The notes beneath the pieces are model-generated. The model did not search any database and had not been told where the DNA came from. It saw nothing but the letters and a program-made list of their open reading frames with translations. Below are positions 19,259-27,859 of a stretch of 64,000 bases of DNA, in pieces. Within the stretch, counting starts at the first letter, position 1; the number at the start of each line of letters is the position of its first letter. The stretch is from Rubripirellula lacrimiformis (GTDB taxonomy: Bacteria; Planctomycetota; Planctomycetia; Pirellulales; Pirellulaceae): the NCBI RefSeq assembly GCF_007741535.1, contig NZ_CP036525.1, positions 4,836,001 through 4,900,000 of the forward strand. Direction: 5' to 3'. Position numbers and translations under genes: made by a program.

Positions 19259-21319
19259 TCAATTTGAATCATCAGTGTTATCCGGAATGTCGATCAGGAA
19301 AGTGCTGCCGACACCATCGTTGGACGCAGCAGAGATGGATCCACCGTGCCGCTGTGCGATTCGTTGGCAAATCGCTAGTCCAATGCCATTTCCGGGATAG
19401 CGATGCTGCGGGTGCAATCGACGAAAGACTTCAAAAACGCGCTGCTGATCTTCTTTCGCGATCCCGATTCCGTTGTCCCGGACGCGTATCATCCACGCGT
19501 TATGACCACGATCCGCAGAAACATGAATGCGAGGTGTCTGGTCGCAATACTTGATCGAGTTTCCGATCAGGTTGGTCAACATTTGCGACCACTGGGATGG
19601 ATCACCGGAAATCGTAGGCAGCGGGTCGCTCGTCACGATCGCGCCGCTGTTGGCAATCTGCGATTCCAACAATCCAATCGCATCGACCAGAGCGTCATCC
19701 AAAGGCACCGATGCATTGGTCAGATCGCTGGACTGGACTCGCGAATATCGAAGCAAGTCGTTGATCAACTGCTGCATCCGCCGCGATGCCGCAACGATCC
19801 GCTGGACATAGTCCTCTCCACGCGGGTCAAGCCGATCGCAGTAGTCCGTTTCTAGCAATTGAGCGAACCCGACCACAGCGCGTAGCGGCGCCTGCAGGTC
19901 ATGCGAGGCGACATAGGCAAACTGTTGTAGTTCTGTGTTGCTTGCCTCCAGCGCCTGATTAGCCTTTTTCAACGCGTCATTCAATTGACGCAGTTTTTCC
20001 TCGGACCGCACCTGATCCGAAACGTCGATATGGACTCCCAACACCCGCACCGGTTCGCCATCCGGTCCAAACGTGGCACGACCTTGGGCCAGTATCCAAC
20101 GGTACGTTCCATCTTTGCAACACATTCGAAACGTGGTTTGATAATCACCCCGGCGCTGCTGAAAGTATTGGTCGATGCACGCCAAAGTCTTGGCTTCGTC
20201 ATCCGGGTGCAAACGTGAACGCCAACTTTCGAACGTGTCCCAATGGGTGTCGCTGGGGAACCCAAGCTGAGTCTTGTAGGTAGGCGAATAATAGACTTTG
20301 TTCGTCTGCGCGTTCCAATCCCACAATCCAACATTGGCGCTGGTCAACGCCATATTCAGACGATCACGTGCGCTGACTAGATCAGCGTCCTTGGCAACAA
20401 CGGAATCGCGGAGGCGTTGATTCAGTTGCCGGCGGGCGACTTCTAGCTGCTTGCGTTCGGTAATGTCACGTGCAAACAGACAGAACCAGTTCCCGTCTGC
20501 GCGAGGAACGGGAACCACCGATATTTCGACCGAAAACGTGCTACCGTCCCGCCGCCTAGCGGCAATTTCCAGGTGCCGATTGCGAATCGGACGTTTGGCG
20601 TTCGCGACGAAATAATCCAGCAGACGTTGATAAGATTGGTAACGATTCAGCGGCGCGACCAAATCAATCAACGGCCGTCCACTGGATTCTAGCATCGTGT
20701 AACCGAAGATCGTTTCGGCTTGCTGATTCCATTGATCGACAATCCCGTCGCGATCGAACGTGATCACCGCATCCATGGCTGAATTGAACAGCGAACGAGT
20801 GCGTCCTTCGCTGACCAACAGCTTGGAACGCTCATCTTTCAGTGAAGCGACAAGCCTCTGATTTTGTTCGCGTTGTGAAAGTTCGCGGTGACAAAACAGC
20901 GTCGTCAACCCGATGGCAAACAGGGACAGCAGACGATTCTCGATCGTCGCCCAATCGAACCATGCCGCTGTTGAAAGAATCCAGGCAACGATCGTCAGCA
21001 CCGTGGTGGCCGCGGCAGCCCCAAGCACTTGTCGTCGTCGCCCCGCCAAGGAAACGAGGTAGACAACGGCGATGTAGGCCACTGCGATATAGGCCACTGC
21101 GATAGAGCCAATCGTGACATTGCCCACTGCGATATAGCCAATCGGGGTCGCGATCCCCACATGGATCCAAACATCGATTGCGAACACACCGATGGCTACG
21201 ACCAAAGCAATCCAGAGATACCTTTGTGCGGTGTCACGGTGCGACTCCGGCGTACCGATCCCAGACTCGGACGACGATGCCGCGATGCGTTCGCCGGCGA
21301 CCTCTGATGGCACTGACAT
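19259..21319 (-). CDS. membrane PAS-domain sensor histidine kinase
   Basis: 686 aa from the ATG at 21317-21319 (MSVPSEVAGERIAAS). The N-terminal membrane region (about residues 28-120) has several helices, one built from near-repeats IAVAYIAVAYIAVVY. Two PAS domains follow (SLFNSAMDAVITFDRDGIV and a PAS/PAC block YSPTYKTQLGFPSD...GVHIDVSD). Then comes a HisKA domain with the phospho-His in YVASHDLQAPLRAVVGFAQ, and an HATPase with N box LIGNSIKYCD, G1 VRDNGIGI and G2 GNGIGLAICQRI. This resembles phytochrome-type HK organisation without the chromophore domain. Likely partner of the downstream kinase-receiver protein. Confidence 0.9.
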   Translation of the reverse strand: MSVPSEVAGERIAASSSESGIGTPESHRDTAQRYLWIALVVAIGVFAIDVWIHVGIATPIGYIAVGNVTIGSIAVAYIAVAYIAVVYLVSLAGRRRQVLGAAAATTVLTIVAWILSTAAWFDWATIENRLLSLFAIGLTTLFCHRELSQREQNQRLVASLKDERSKLLVSEGRTRSLFNSAMDAVITFDRDGIVDQWNQQAETIFGYTMLESSGRPLIDLVAPLNRYQSYQRLLDYFVANAKRPIRNRHLEIAARRRDGSTFSVEISVVPVPRADGNWFCLFARDITERKQLEVARRQLNQRLRDSVVAKDADLVSARDRLNMALTSANVGLWDWNAQTNKVYYSPTYKTQLGFPSDTHWDTFESWRSRLHPDDEAKTLACIDQYFQQRRGDYQTTFRMCCKDGTYRWILAQGRATFGPDGEPVRVLGVHIDVSDQVRSEEKLRQLNDALKKANQALEASNTELQQFAYVASHDLQAPLRAVVGFAQLLETDYCDRLDPRGEDYVQRIVAASRRMQQLINDLLRYSRVQSSDLTNASVPLDDALVDAIGLLESQIANSGAIVTSDPLPTISGDPSQWSQMLTNLIGNSIKYCDQTPRIHVSADRGHNAWMIRVRDNGIGIAKEDQQRVFEVFRRLHPQHRYPGNGIGLAICQRIAQRHGGSISAASNDGVGSTFLIDIPDNTDDSN

Positions 21320-21326
21320 GCGATTC

Positions 21327-22418
21327 CTAAAAGTCCTGTTGCACGGCGTCGTCGGCCGCTGACGTCCCCAACGCCCCCCAAAGACCGTAGGGGGTCGCAA
21401 CGAATTCGCTGAGATCACCTTGAACACTGGATCCGATCGGTGCAGTTGACGCATTCGAATCACCGGCGTCGATCGAATCCGTTACAAACTTCACTGCGCC
21501 GTCGGCCATCAAAACATGACAACCGCCTACGTGTTGACTGCCGGCCGAATAGATTCCGTCGACGGCATGGTTCCCGACAACCGCACAGCTTGCACTGTTA
21601 GGGGGAAGAATCGTGTTGGCCAGTGAAAACCCAGACCCACCATCAGCCCATCGCGCCCCGCGGCCTTGAATCCCGACCGAAATGCCGTCGCGATAGAATC
21701 CGGGACGATCGGGATCCCGTGTATCGCCGCACTGAGAAGGGGAATCGAGCACCGATATGGGTTGTCGGTTGGCAAACTGACTGTTGACGCTGCCGTCGTC
21801 CAGCAACCCCATTTCGGTCATCGCGATCGTATTGGACAGCCCATCAAGGATTTGCCGGAACCTGGTTGGTTGCCGACAATTGAATATCCCCCGCGTCGAG
21901 TCCGACTTGTGAATTTGGCGAGCAGTGTCGCCGATGCAAAACGCAAAACTGGTGGTGCCAAACGTGGTTGACTGGTAGGGCGAACTCGGGCATTGAAGTA
22001 CCGGCAGTTCATAACGCCACGGGTCGTACTTCAGCACCCAAGGTGCGGGCCCCATCGCAGGATAGGCGACCGAATCGAAGGTGCTAGGGTTCGAAATGGT
22101 TTCCCAGACAGGCTGTTCTTCCACGAAGGGCAAAATCGCAACCAACCCGCTGAGTCGATCGTGATTCGAGTTCAAGAAATCATCCGACTGCCCGGTTCCC
22201 CCCATCGCTTGGGGAAGCTGACTAAAACTGCTGTGGTAATTGTGAAGCGCCAGACCGATCTGTTTAACGTTGTTTGAACACGACATTCGCCGCGCTGCAT
22301 CGTGCGAAAATCGCATCGAAGGCATCAGCAATCCCAACAAGACGCCGATGATCCCGATCACCACCAACAATTCGATCAGCGTGAACCCATGGCGAGTAGA
22401 TTTGCGAGAGATCGTCAT
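21327..22418 (-). CDS. DUF1559 prepilin-like (type II pseudopilin) protein
   Basis: 363 aa. The N-terminus RHGFTLIELLVVIGIIGVLL is a class III prepilin leader, with cleavage expected before F and the +5 Glu conserved. The DUF1559 domain follows (SCSNNVKQIGLALHNYHSS), and the diagnostic C-terminal H-x-G-DG-type block is GGCHVLMADGAVKFV. This family is hugely expanded in planctomycetes, where its members are secreted or surface-associated with unknown partners. Its ATG overlaps the TGA of the upstream membrane protein by 4 bp (22415-22418), so the two are translationally coupled. Confidence 0.92.
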   Translation of the reverse strand: MTISRKSTRHGFTLIELLVVIGIIGVLLGLLMPSMRFSHDAARRMSCSNNVKQIGLALHNYHSSFSQLPQAMGGTGQSDDFLNSNHDRLSGLVAILPFVEEQPVWETISNPSTFDSVAYPAMGPAPWVLKYDPWRYELPVLQCPSSPYQSTTFGTTSFAFCIGDTARQIHKSDSTRGIFNCRQPTRFRQILDGLSNTIAMTEMGLLDDGSVNSQFANRQPISVLDSPSQCGDTRDPDRPGFYRDGISVGIQGRGARWADGGSGFSLANTILPPNSASCAVVGNHAVDGIYSAGSQHVGGCHVLMADGAVKFVTDSIDAGDSNASTAPIGSSVQGDLSEFVATPYGLWGALGTSAADDAVQQDF

Positions 22419-23155
22419 GACAAAGCCCTTTCATGCACGGAAGCGCCGCGGCGCGTGGAAGTCGGACACGGTGTGATCGATGAAACCGCGATGGGTGGCA
22501 ACGACGGACAGTGACGGATCGAATTGAGATACAACTGGTAACCAACCAAGGGCACGATCCAGCTGAACCAAGCATTGAATTGGTAAAACCCTTCGGATTC
22601 GAATTGGGTGACCGCAGCGAGCCCAGCAGCAAACCGCAAGATCAGCGGTGACAGCAGCAACAGATAGCAGCGGGTCGCCCAACGACGATGATCCGGCATC
22701 CGGCTGCGACTAGCCGCCACCGCAGCCATCACCGCAGTACCAGCGGTGGCGATCGCAAGTGCCGCAAATCCAGCGCCGGCGATCGGCCCCGCATGCGCAT
22801 GGATCGACATAGCGATTCCCGTTGGCGCGAGGAGGGTGACCAAGATCACGACATGAACTTTGGCCACTCGCCGGTGAGCCGAACGATCGCTGGGACGATT
22901 GCCGGAAAACATCAACCAAGTTGCGGACAGCAAGGCGATCGGGCTGACGATGATGTGGGTGTAGAAGGCGACCGGATACCAGCCGACAAAATAATGCTCG
23001 GATCCGCTCAAGAACGCAGACTGAAAATCGGCGGGAAAATAGAACCGATACTCGGCCAGCAAGAACCCCAGCACCTTTAGCAACAGCAGCGCGATCGCGA
23101 ACTTCAGCGCCATCCGCACTTGGCTGCGACAGACCGGAAGATCGAACGCCTTCAC
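22415..23155 (-). CDS. DUF2306-like integral membrane protein
   Basis: About 246 aa with seven or so hydrophobic helices (MALKFAIALLLLKVLGFLLA, HIIVSPIALLSATWLMFSG, HVVILVTLLAPTGIAMSIHA, LAAVTQFE). Conserved His-bearing segments YTHIIVSPIAL and RAHRRVAKVHV fit the DUF2306 family (cytochrome-b561-like topology, unknown function). I favour the GTG at 23155, preceded by GGAGG seven bases upstream; an ATG at 23113 is the alternative. It overlaps the DUF1559 gene by ATGA, a context that hints at a role in handling or exporting that pseudopilin. Confidence 0.7.
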   Translation of the reverse strand: MKAFDLPVCRSQVRMALKFAIALLLLKVLGFLLAEYRFYFPADFQSAFLSGSEHYFVGWYPVAFYTHIIVSPIALLSATWLMFSGNRPSDRSAHRRVAKVHVVILVTLLAPTGIAMSIHAHAGPIAGAGFAALAIATAGTAVMAAVAASRSRMPDHRRWATRCYLLLLSPLILRFAAGLAAVTQFESEGFYQFNAWFSWIVPLVGYQLYLNSIRHCPSLPPIAVSSITPCPTSTRRGASVHERALS

Positions 23156-23352
23156 ATCACCGCCTCCCACCTAAAATGGTTCACCGGCGGCGAAAGACAA
23201 GTGAATGCGTCGATCGGGTTGCGTTTGATAAGCCTTGGTCGCAAAGCCTTCGACAGGCCGCCAGAGCCCATTCTAAGGGTGGCGGCGGTGGCTGTCGAAC
23301 AAAACCTGCCCGCGAGGACGGGCGGCAATCGTTGCCTGCGAAACACGGACGC

Positions 23353-26178
23353 CTATTGAAGCTGCGAATGCATGCTGCTGGCTGCTTCTTTCAAGGCAGC
23401 CGGCAATTGGCTGGGGTCACTGCCACCGGCCTGTGCCATGTCGGGACGTCCACCGCCACCGCCGCCGACCATCTTGGCAGCAGCACCGACCCAATCGCCC
23501 GCCTTCAAACCGCGGTCCACCAGATCGCGACTGAGTCCACCGACCAGCAGCACCTTTTTGCCCTGAACGGCAGCCAGCAAGATGGCTGTCGGCGTATCGC
23601 TCTTTTTACGGATCTGATCGATCCAGCCACGCATCACGTTCGGGTTGGCTCCCGGCGTTTCCGCAACGATCACCAACGTTCCGCCAACGGTTTGGCCCTT
23701 TTCGATCAAATCATCAGCCGACAATTCGCCGCCTGCGGTGACCAGTTTCAGTTCCGCGACCAAACGGGATCGATCGGCCAACAATGATTCCAGTCGTTCG
23801 GTGACGTCGCTGAGCGCCACGTTCAGACGACGTGTGATCGCGCGGACGGCGGAACGGACCGAGTTGTAATCGTTGGTGTCGATCGGTTCATGCTTGCCGG
23901 CGTACTTGAACTTGGCAGCATGTTCCGCGGGCTTCCCAGCCGACAACTCTTTTTTCAGGCTGCGGACTTCGTTCATCAACGCTTCGGTCGCCGGCAACGC
24001 ATCGGCCGGTTCGCAGCCGAGCGTCTCGGCAACCTTGGCCAACAGAACGCGAGTCTGTTCGCGATGCTCTTTCGCTCGTTGTCCGGTCAACGCTTCGATG
24101 CGGCGGGTGCCGGTCGACACGCTTTCTTCGACAACGACTTCGAAAGCTTCGATATCGGCCGTGCTGCGAACGTGCGTACCGCCGCAAAGTTCACGGCTGA
24201 ATTCGCCCATCGAAACCATGCGACATGGATCCGGGTATTTTTCGCCGAACAACATCATCGCACCGGCTTCGCGTGCATCGGCTAGCGTAACGGTGTCCCA
24301 GCGGATGGGCTCTGCTGCGCCGACCAACTGCAGGACCTGTTCTTCGATCTTGACTAGCGTTTCGTCGGGAATGGCCTTGGGATTGGTGAAGTCAAAACGC
24401 AAACGATCCGATTCGACCTTACTGCCCTGTTGTTCCGCATGGCGTCCGACATGGTGGTGCAACGCGTGGTGCAGCACATGCGTTGCCGAGTGGGCGCGAG
24501 CCAGTGAATTGCGATGTTCGACATCGACCTTGGCCGTGCAGGTGGCGCCCTCGTGGATCGCACCACGCGTCAGGCGGCCATGGTGAACGATCAGTGCGGC
24601 GTGCCGCTGAGTGTCGACAACTTCGAACGTAAAGTCCTCGCCTTCGATCGTTCCGATGTCACCGACTTGGCCACCCGATTCCCCGTAAAACGGTGAATGG
24701 TCCAGCACCAGTCGCAGCATCGCTTCGTCGGCGCGATCCAGATGACTTAGCAATTGCCCTTCGTCGCCCTTGCCGCCTTCGCCCGTGATGATGCCTTTGA
24801 CGGTCGCCTCGGCGGTCGTTTGGTCGTATCCAACAAACGGGGTTTCCCGCAAAGCTTCTTTTAGCGTTTCCAGCGGTCCAGTTTGGAACAGCACCACTTG
24901 CCCGGCACCGCTGACTTCGGCGTGGTCGTCCATCGCGGTTCGATAGCCAGCCCAGTCGAACGTAAAGTTCTGCTCGGCCGCCAACGTTTGCACCAATTCA
25001 GGTGGAACGCCGTAGGTCGTTTGCAAATCGGCGGCAACAGCACCCGGCACCATGACCTGGGAATCCGAATTCATCTGCGTGAACAGTTTTTCGATCCGTG
25101 ACATGCCGCCATCGATGGTGGCAAAGAACGTCCGTTCTTCGGCTTCGATCGCTTCGGCAACTCGCGACGAAGTCTGCGCCAGTTCGGGGTACGGTTTGGC
25201 GTGCGCCGTGGCGACCGCATCGACCAGTTTGTACAGGAACGGTTCGCGCAAATTCATCTGATAGCCGTCCAACACGGCCCGTCGGATCAGCCGGCGAATC
25301 ACATAGCGAGCGTCTTTGGCACCGGGGTAGACATTTTCGTGGATCGAAAAAACGCTGGCCCGCGCGTGGTCGGTGATCCGCCGCAACCGGCGACTGTTGT
25401 CGTTGCCGTATTCGTATTTGACGCCACACACATCGGCGGCGGCTTGCACGATCGGAAACAGACTGTCGATATGGAAGTTCGTCGGCACGCCCTGCAGCAC
25501 GCTGGCGGTACGCTCCAGTCCCATCCCGGTGTCGATGTTCTTGCTAGGCAAAGGCTGCAAGTTGTCCGGAGGACTGCCGACACGATTGAATTGAGTGAAG
25601 ACCAGATTCCAGATTTCGACGTCGCTGCCGTCGTCCAGGTGATAGTAGATTTCGCTGCACGGGCCGCAAACGCCATCGGGGCCTTCGCTGGGTGCGGATG
25701 CCGGCCAAAAGTTTTCGTCTTCGTCCATGCGGACAATCCGCGAATCAGGCAATCCGATTTGGTTGTGCCAGATCCCGTGTGCTTCGTCGTCATCCTTGTA
25801 GACGGTGACCGACAATCGTTCCCCGGGGATGCCGAGCCATTTCTTGTCGGTCAGAAATTCCCACGCCCAATGGATCGCCTCTTCTTTGAAATAGTCGCCG
25901 AAGGAGAAGTTCCCCAGCATTTCAAAGAACGTATGGTGGAACGCGGTTCGACCCACATTGTCGATATCCCCGGTGCGGAGACATTTTTGGCAGGTGGTCG
26001 CCTTGGTGAAATCCAACTTCACTTTGCCAAGAAAGTGGTCCTTGAACTGGTTCATTCCGGCTGGAGTGAACAAAACTGACGGGTCCCAGGCGGGCACCAG
26101 AACGTCGCTGGGACAGATCGTGCAGCCTTTGGACTGGTAGAAATCGAGGTACTTTTCGCGAAGTTCGTCAGTTTTCAT
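23353..26178 (-). CDS. alaS: alanyl-tRNA synthetase
   Basis: 941 aa from the ATG at 26176-26178 (MKTDELREKYLDFYQSKG). Class II catalytic core with GMNQFKDHFLG, CQKCLRTGDIDNVG and GMGLERTASVLQG. The editing domain has HSATHVLHHALHHHVG and CGGTHVRSTADIEAFEV (Zn ligands). The C-terminal DHHA1 domain ends in a glycine-rich GGGGGGRPDMAQAGG. It charges tRNA-Ala in the cytoplasm and hydrolyses mischarged Ser/Gly. Length is slightly above the usual 870-900, explained by an insert around residues 380-430. Single gene with no obvious partner. Confidence 0.97.
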   Translation of the reverse strand: MKTDELREKYLDFYQSKGCTICPSDVLVPAWDPSVLFTPAGMNQFKDHFLGKVKLDFTKATTCQKCLRTGDIDNVGRTAFHHTFFEMLGNFSFGDYFKEEAIHWAWEFLTDKKWLGIPGERLSVTVYKDDDEAHGIWHNQIGLPDSRIVRMDEDENFWPASAPSEGPDGVCGPCSEIYYHLDDGSDVEIWNLVFTQFNRVGSPPDNLQPLPSKNIDTGMGLERTASVLQGVPTNFHIDSLFPIVQAAADVCGVKYEYGNDNSRRLRRITDHARASVFSIHENVYPGAKDARYVIRRLIRRAVLDGYQMNLREPFLYKLVDAVATAHAKPYPELAQTSSRVAEAIEAEERTFFATIDGGMSRIEKLFTQMNSDSQVMVPGAVAADLQTTYGVPPELVQTLAAEQNFTFDWAGYRTAMDDHAEVSGAGQVVLFQTGPLETLKEALRETPFVGYDQTTAEATVKGIITGEGGKGDEGQLLSHLDRADEAMLRLVLDHSPFYGESGGQVGDIGTIEGEDFTFEVVDTQRHAALIVHHGRLTRGAIHEGATCTAKVDVEHRNSLARAHSATHVLHHALHHHVGRHAEQQGSKVESDRLRFDFTNPKAIPDETLVKIEEQVLQLVGAAEPIRWDTVTLADAREAGAMMLFGEKYPDPCRMVSMGEFSRELCGGTHVRSTADIEAFEVVVEESVSTGTRRIEALTGQRAKEHREQTRVLLAKVAETLGCEPADALPATEALMNEVRSLKKELSAGKPAEHAAKFKYAGKHEPIDTNDYNSVRSAVRAITRRLNVALSDVTERLESLLADRSRLVAELKLVTAGGELSADDLIEKGQTVGGTLVIVAETPGANPNVMRGWIDQIRKKSDTPTAILLAAVQGKKVLLVGGLSRDLVDRGLKAGDWVGAAAKMVGGGGGGRPDMAQAGGSDPSQLPAALKEAASSMHSQLQ

Positions 26179-26900
26179 CGTCGGTGACAGATTCGTTTTG
26201 TCGGTAAAAAGGGGACTCGGGCGGCAGCGGGCGCGAGCCGCCAACGGAAAGGCCGAACTGCCCCCCGGTATGGCTTGCAGCGACGATCATATCGAAAGGG
26301 ACCGGATTGATGGAATGCCCAGCGTCTGTGCACGCCGCAAAGGCGCGCAGCTGACGGCCCGCAATCGGCCTGGCCCTTCAGTCTGGGAGCCCTCGGGACC
26401 CCGGTTCTGCGATTCAATTTCGAAGAAAGATCGACGCGAATAGGGCCATTTCACCTCCAAACCGCGCTGAATCCGTCGACCTGGCGAAAGAATCAAACGA
26501 GACCAATGGCGGCCGTAACCACAACCTCCCCGCACGTTTAGCCGCGCGTCCCCGCCCCCACCGTAGGCCGGACCAAGCGAAGCGCCGCTCCGGCATTCGT
26601 CGCAGCGCATGCCAATCCGGATTGCCGGATCCGCGTCGCTCCGCTCCTTGATCCGGCCTACATGGCCTACATGGGCACCGTTCCGCTTTGGGCTGGCGTC
26701 CCTTTCCTGGCTGTGCGGGCCTACGCGACGTAGGTGTGCATTCCTCAACGATCCAGCCTAGAATGGGCGGATCGAGGGCGGCAGCGGCGCACTGGTCGAA
26801 TCGGATCCTCATCCCAGCCCAGCCAAACTCGGCTTCGCTGAAATCAGCCCCGCAAGCCTATTCGCCCCACCCCGAACACAAGAACCGAAGGACCGTGGTC
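26179..26900. other. long intergenic region with a palindromic dispersed repeat
   Basis: 722 bp between alaS and a divergent secreted-protein gene. ORFs read through it, but their composition is Arg/Gly/Pro-rich and they coincide with a repeat, so I do not call them. The only structured element is the inverted repeat at 26563-26661. Confidence 0.5.
26563..26661. repeat. dispersed repeat, family 1, as an inverted pair
   Basis: Ends GTAGGCCGG...CCGGCCTAC. Each arm carries a version of GTAGGCCGGATCAAGGAGCG followed by AAGCGACGC and GATCCGGC; the right arm is the closer match on the minus strand. The same sequence occurs twice in direct orientation at 35083 and 35247. Each unit is itself partly palindromic (GCCGGATC...GATCCGGC). 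Confidence 0.75.
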
Positions 26901-27761
26901 ATGTTCCTCCGAAAATTCACTCCGCTAGTCGCGGCTGGGATTCTGGTATCCGCAGGCTCCCTAGCCACGGCCGATCGCCCCTATTTACAAGATCTGCGTG
27001 CACAGGCCGCAGCAGATCATGCCAAGGCGACTTCCAGCCCGCCGTCGGTCCCGACCGTGCCGTCCAAGACGAACGAATCGACGCCCCCCATCGGGACTGC
27101 GCCGGATTCCGACACCGGGGCGTTGCCGGACGATTTGCCAACCGCGGCCCCCGTCCAAAGCTTCGTTATCGAGGAACTGCGAGGGGCGAAACGAACCGTG
27201 ATGGTCCATTCAGGCGACGTTGTCACCATCATCGAACCCCGCATTGGCATCGAAATCCAGCGCCGCCAAACGATGCCGAACCTGTCCGAAAAGATCACCC
27301 GGCGGCGGTACCCCCATCGCGACGCAGCCACCGCAGCCGATCCGGTCACGATGGAAGCCTACCAATGGGTTTGCGTCGAAGGTGTGGCAAAATACGGGCC
27401 CGCAGGGTTCGGCAAGCTTTCCACACCCAAGCAACCAGATGCCGACGCCACCCGAACGATGGCCCAACGATCGTTTGAGTCAGCGAGTTTGTTGGAGCAA
27501 CCATTGGCAGGCCGCCCCAGCGGAATCCCTGACATGGCGGGTCCGGACGTGCTGAAAATCCCCAACCCGCTTAAAAATGTTGGTCGCGTGTTCAGCCCAT
27601 CCAGTTCCGAAGCGATGATGGACCGAATGAACAAGTCCATGTTTGGTGGGATTTCGAAGATGGAAGCCCAGCGAAAAGAGTTCGAAGCGGAAGCCAAGGC
27701 AAAGCAAGCCAAGAGCGATCGTCTGATGAACCAGATCCGCGAATCGGTCCGTGGCCGTTAA
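26901..27761 (+). CDS. secreted protein of unknown function
   Basis: 286 aa from the ATG at 26901. Signal peptide MFLRKFTPLVAAGILVSAGS precedes LATA. A Pro/Ser/Thr-rich linker follows (about residues 40-80), then a small domain (VQSFVIEELRGAKRTVMVHSG to YQWVCVEGVAKYGP), and a basic, charged C-terminal helix (KMEAQRKEFEAEAKAKQAKS). No family recognised. It precedes the PafA-like gene on the same strand by 98 bp, so co-transcription is possible. Frames upstream to 26688 are non-coding. Confidence 0.65.
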   Translation: MFLRKFTPLVAAGILVSAGSLATADRPYLQDLRAQAAADHAKATSSPPSVPTVPSKTNESTPPIGTAPDSDTGALPDDLPTAAPVQSFVIEELRGAKRTVMVHSGDVVTIIEPRIGIEIQRRQTMPNLSEKITRRRYPHRDAATAADPVTMEAYQWVCVEGVAKYGPAGFGKLSTPKQPDADATRTMAQRSFESASLLEQPLAGRPSGIPDMAGPDVLKIPNPLKNVGRVFSPSSSEAMMDRMNKSMFGGISKMEAQRKEFEAEAKAKQAKSDRLMNQIRESVRGR

Positions 27762-27859
27762 GAATTCACGACGGTTCGAAACGGCGACATCAAAGTTCCT
27801 GGAACGGGCATCTGGTAACTTCAGCATTGGGGCTACAATGGATCGATCATGGGCGGCAC

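Noticed and set aside
25201-26079. 292-codon plus-strand ORF opposite alaS
   Set aside because: Antisense of a clearly conserved catalytic core; no recognisable domain of its own.
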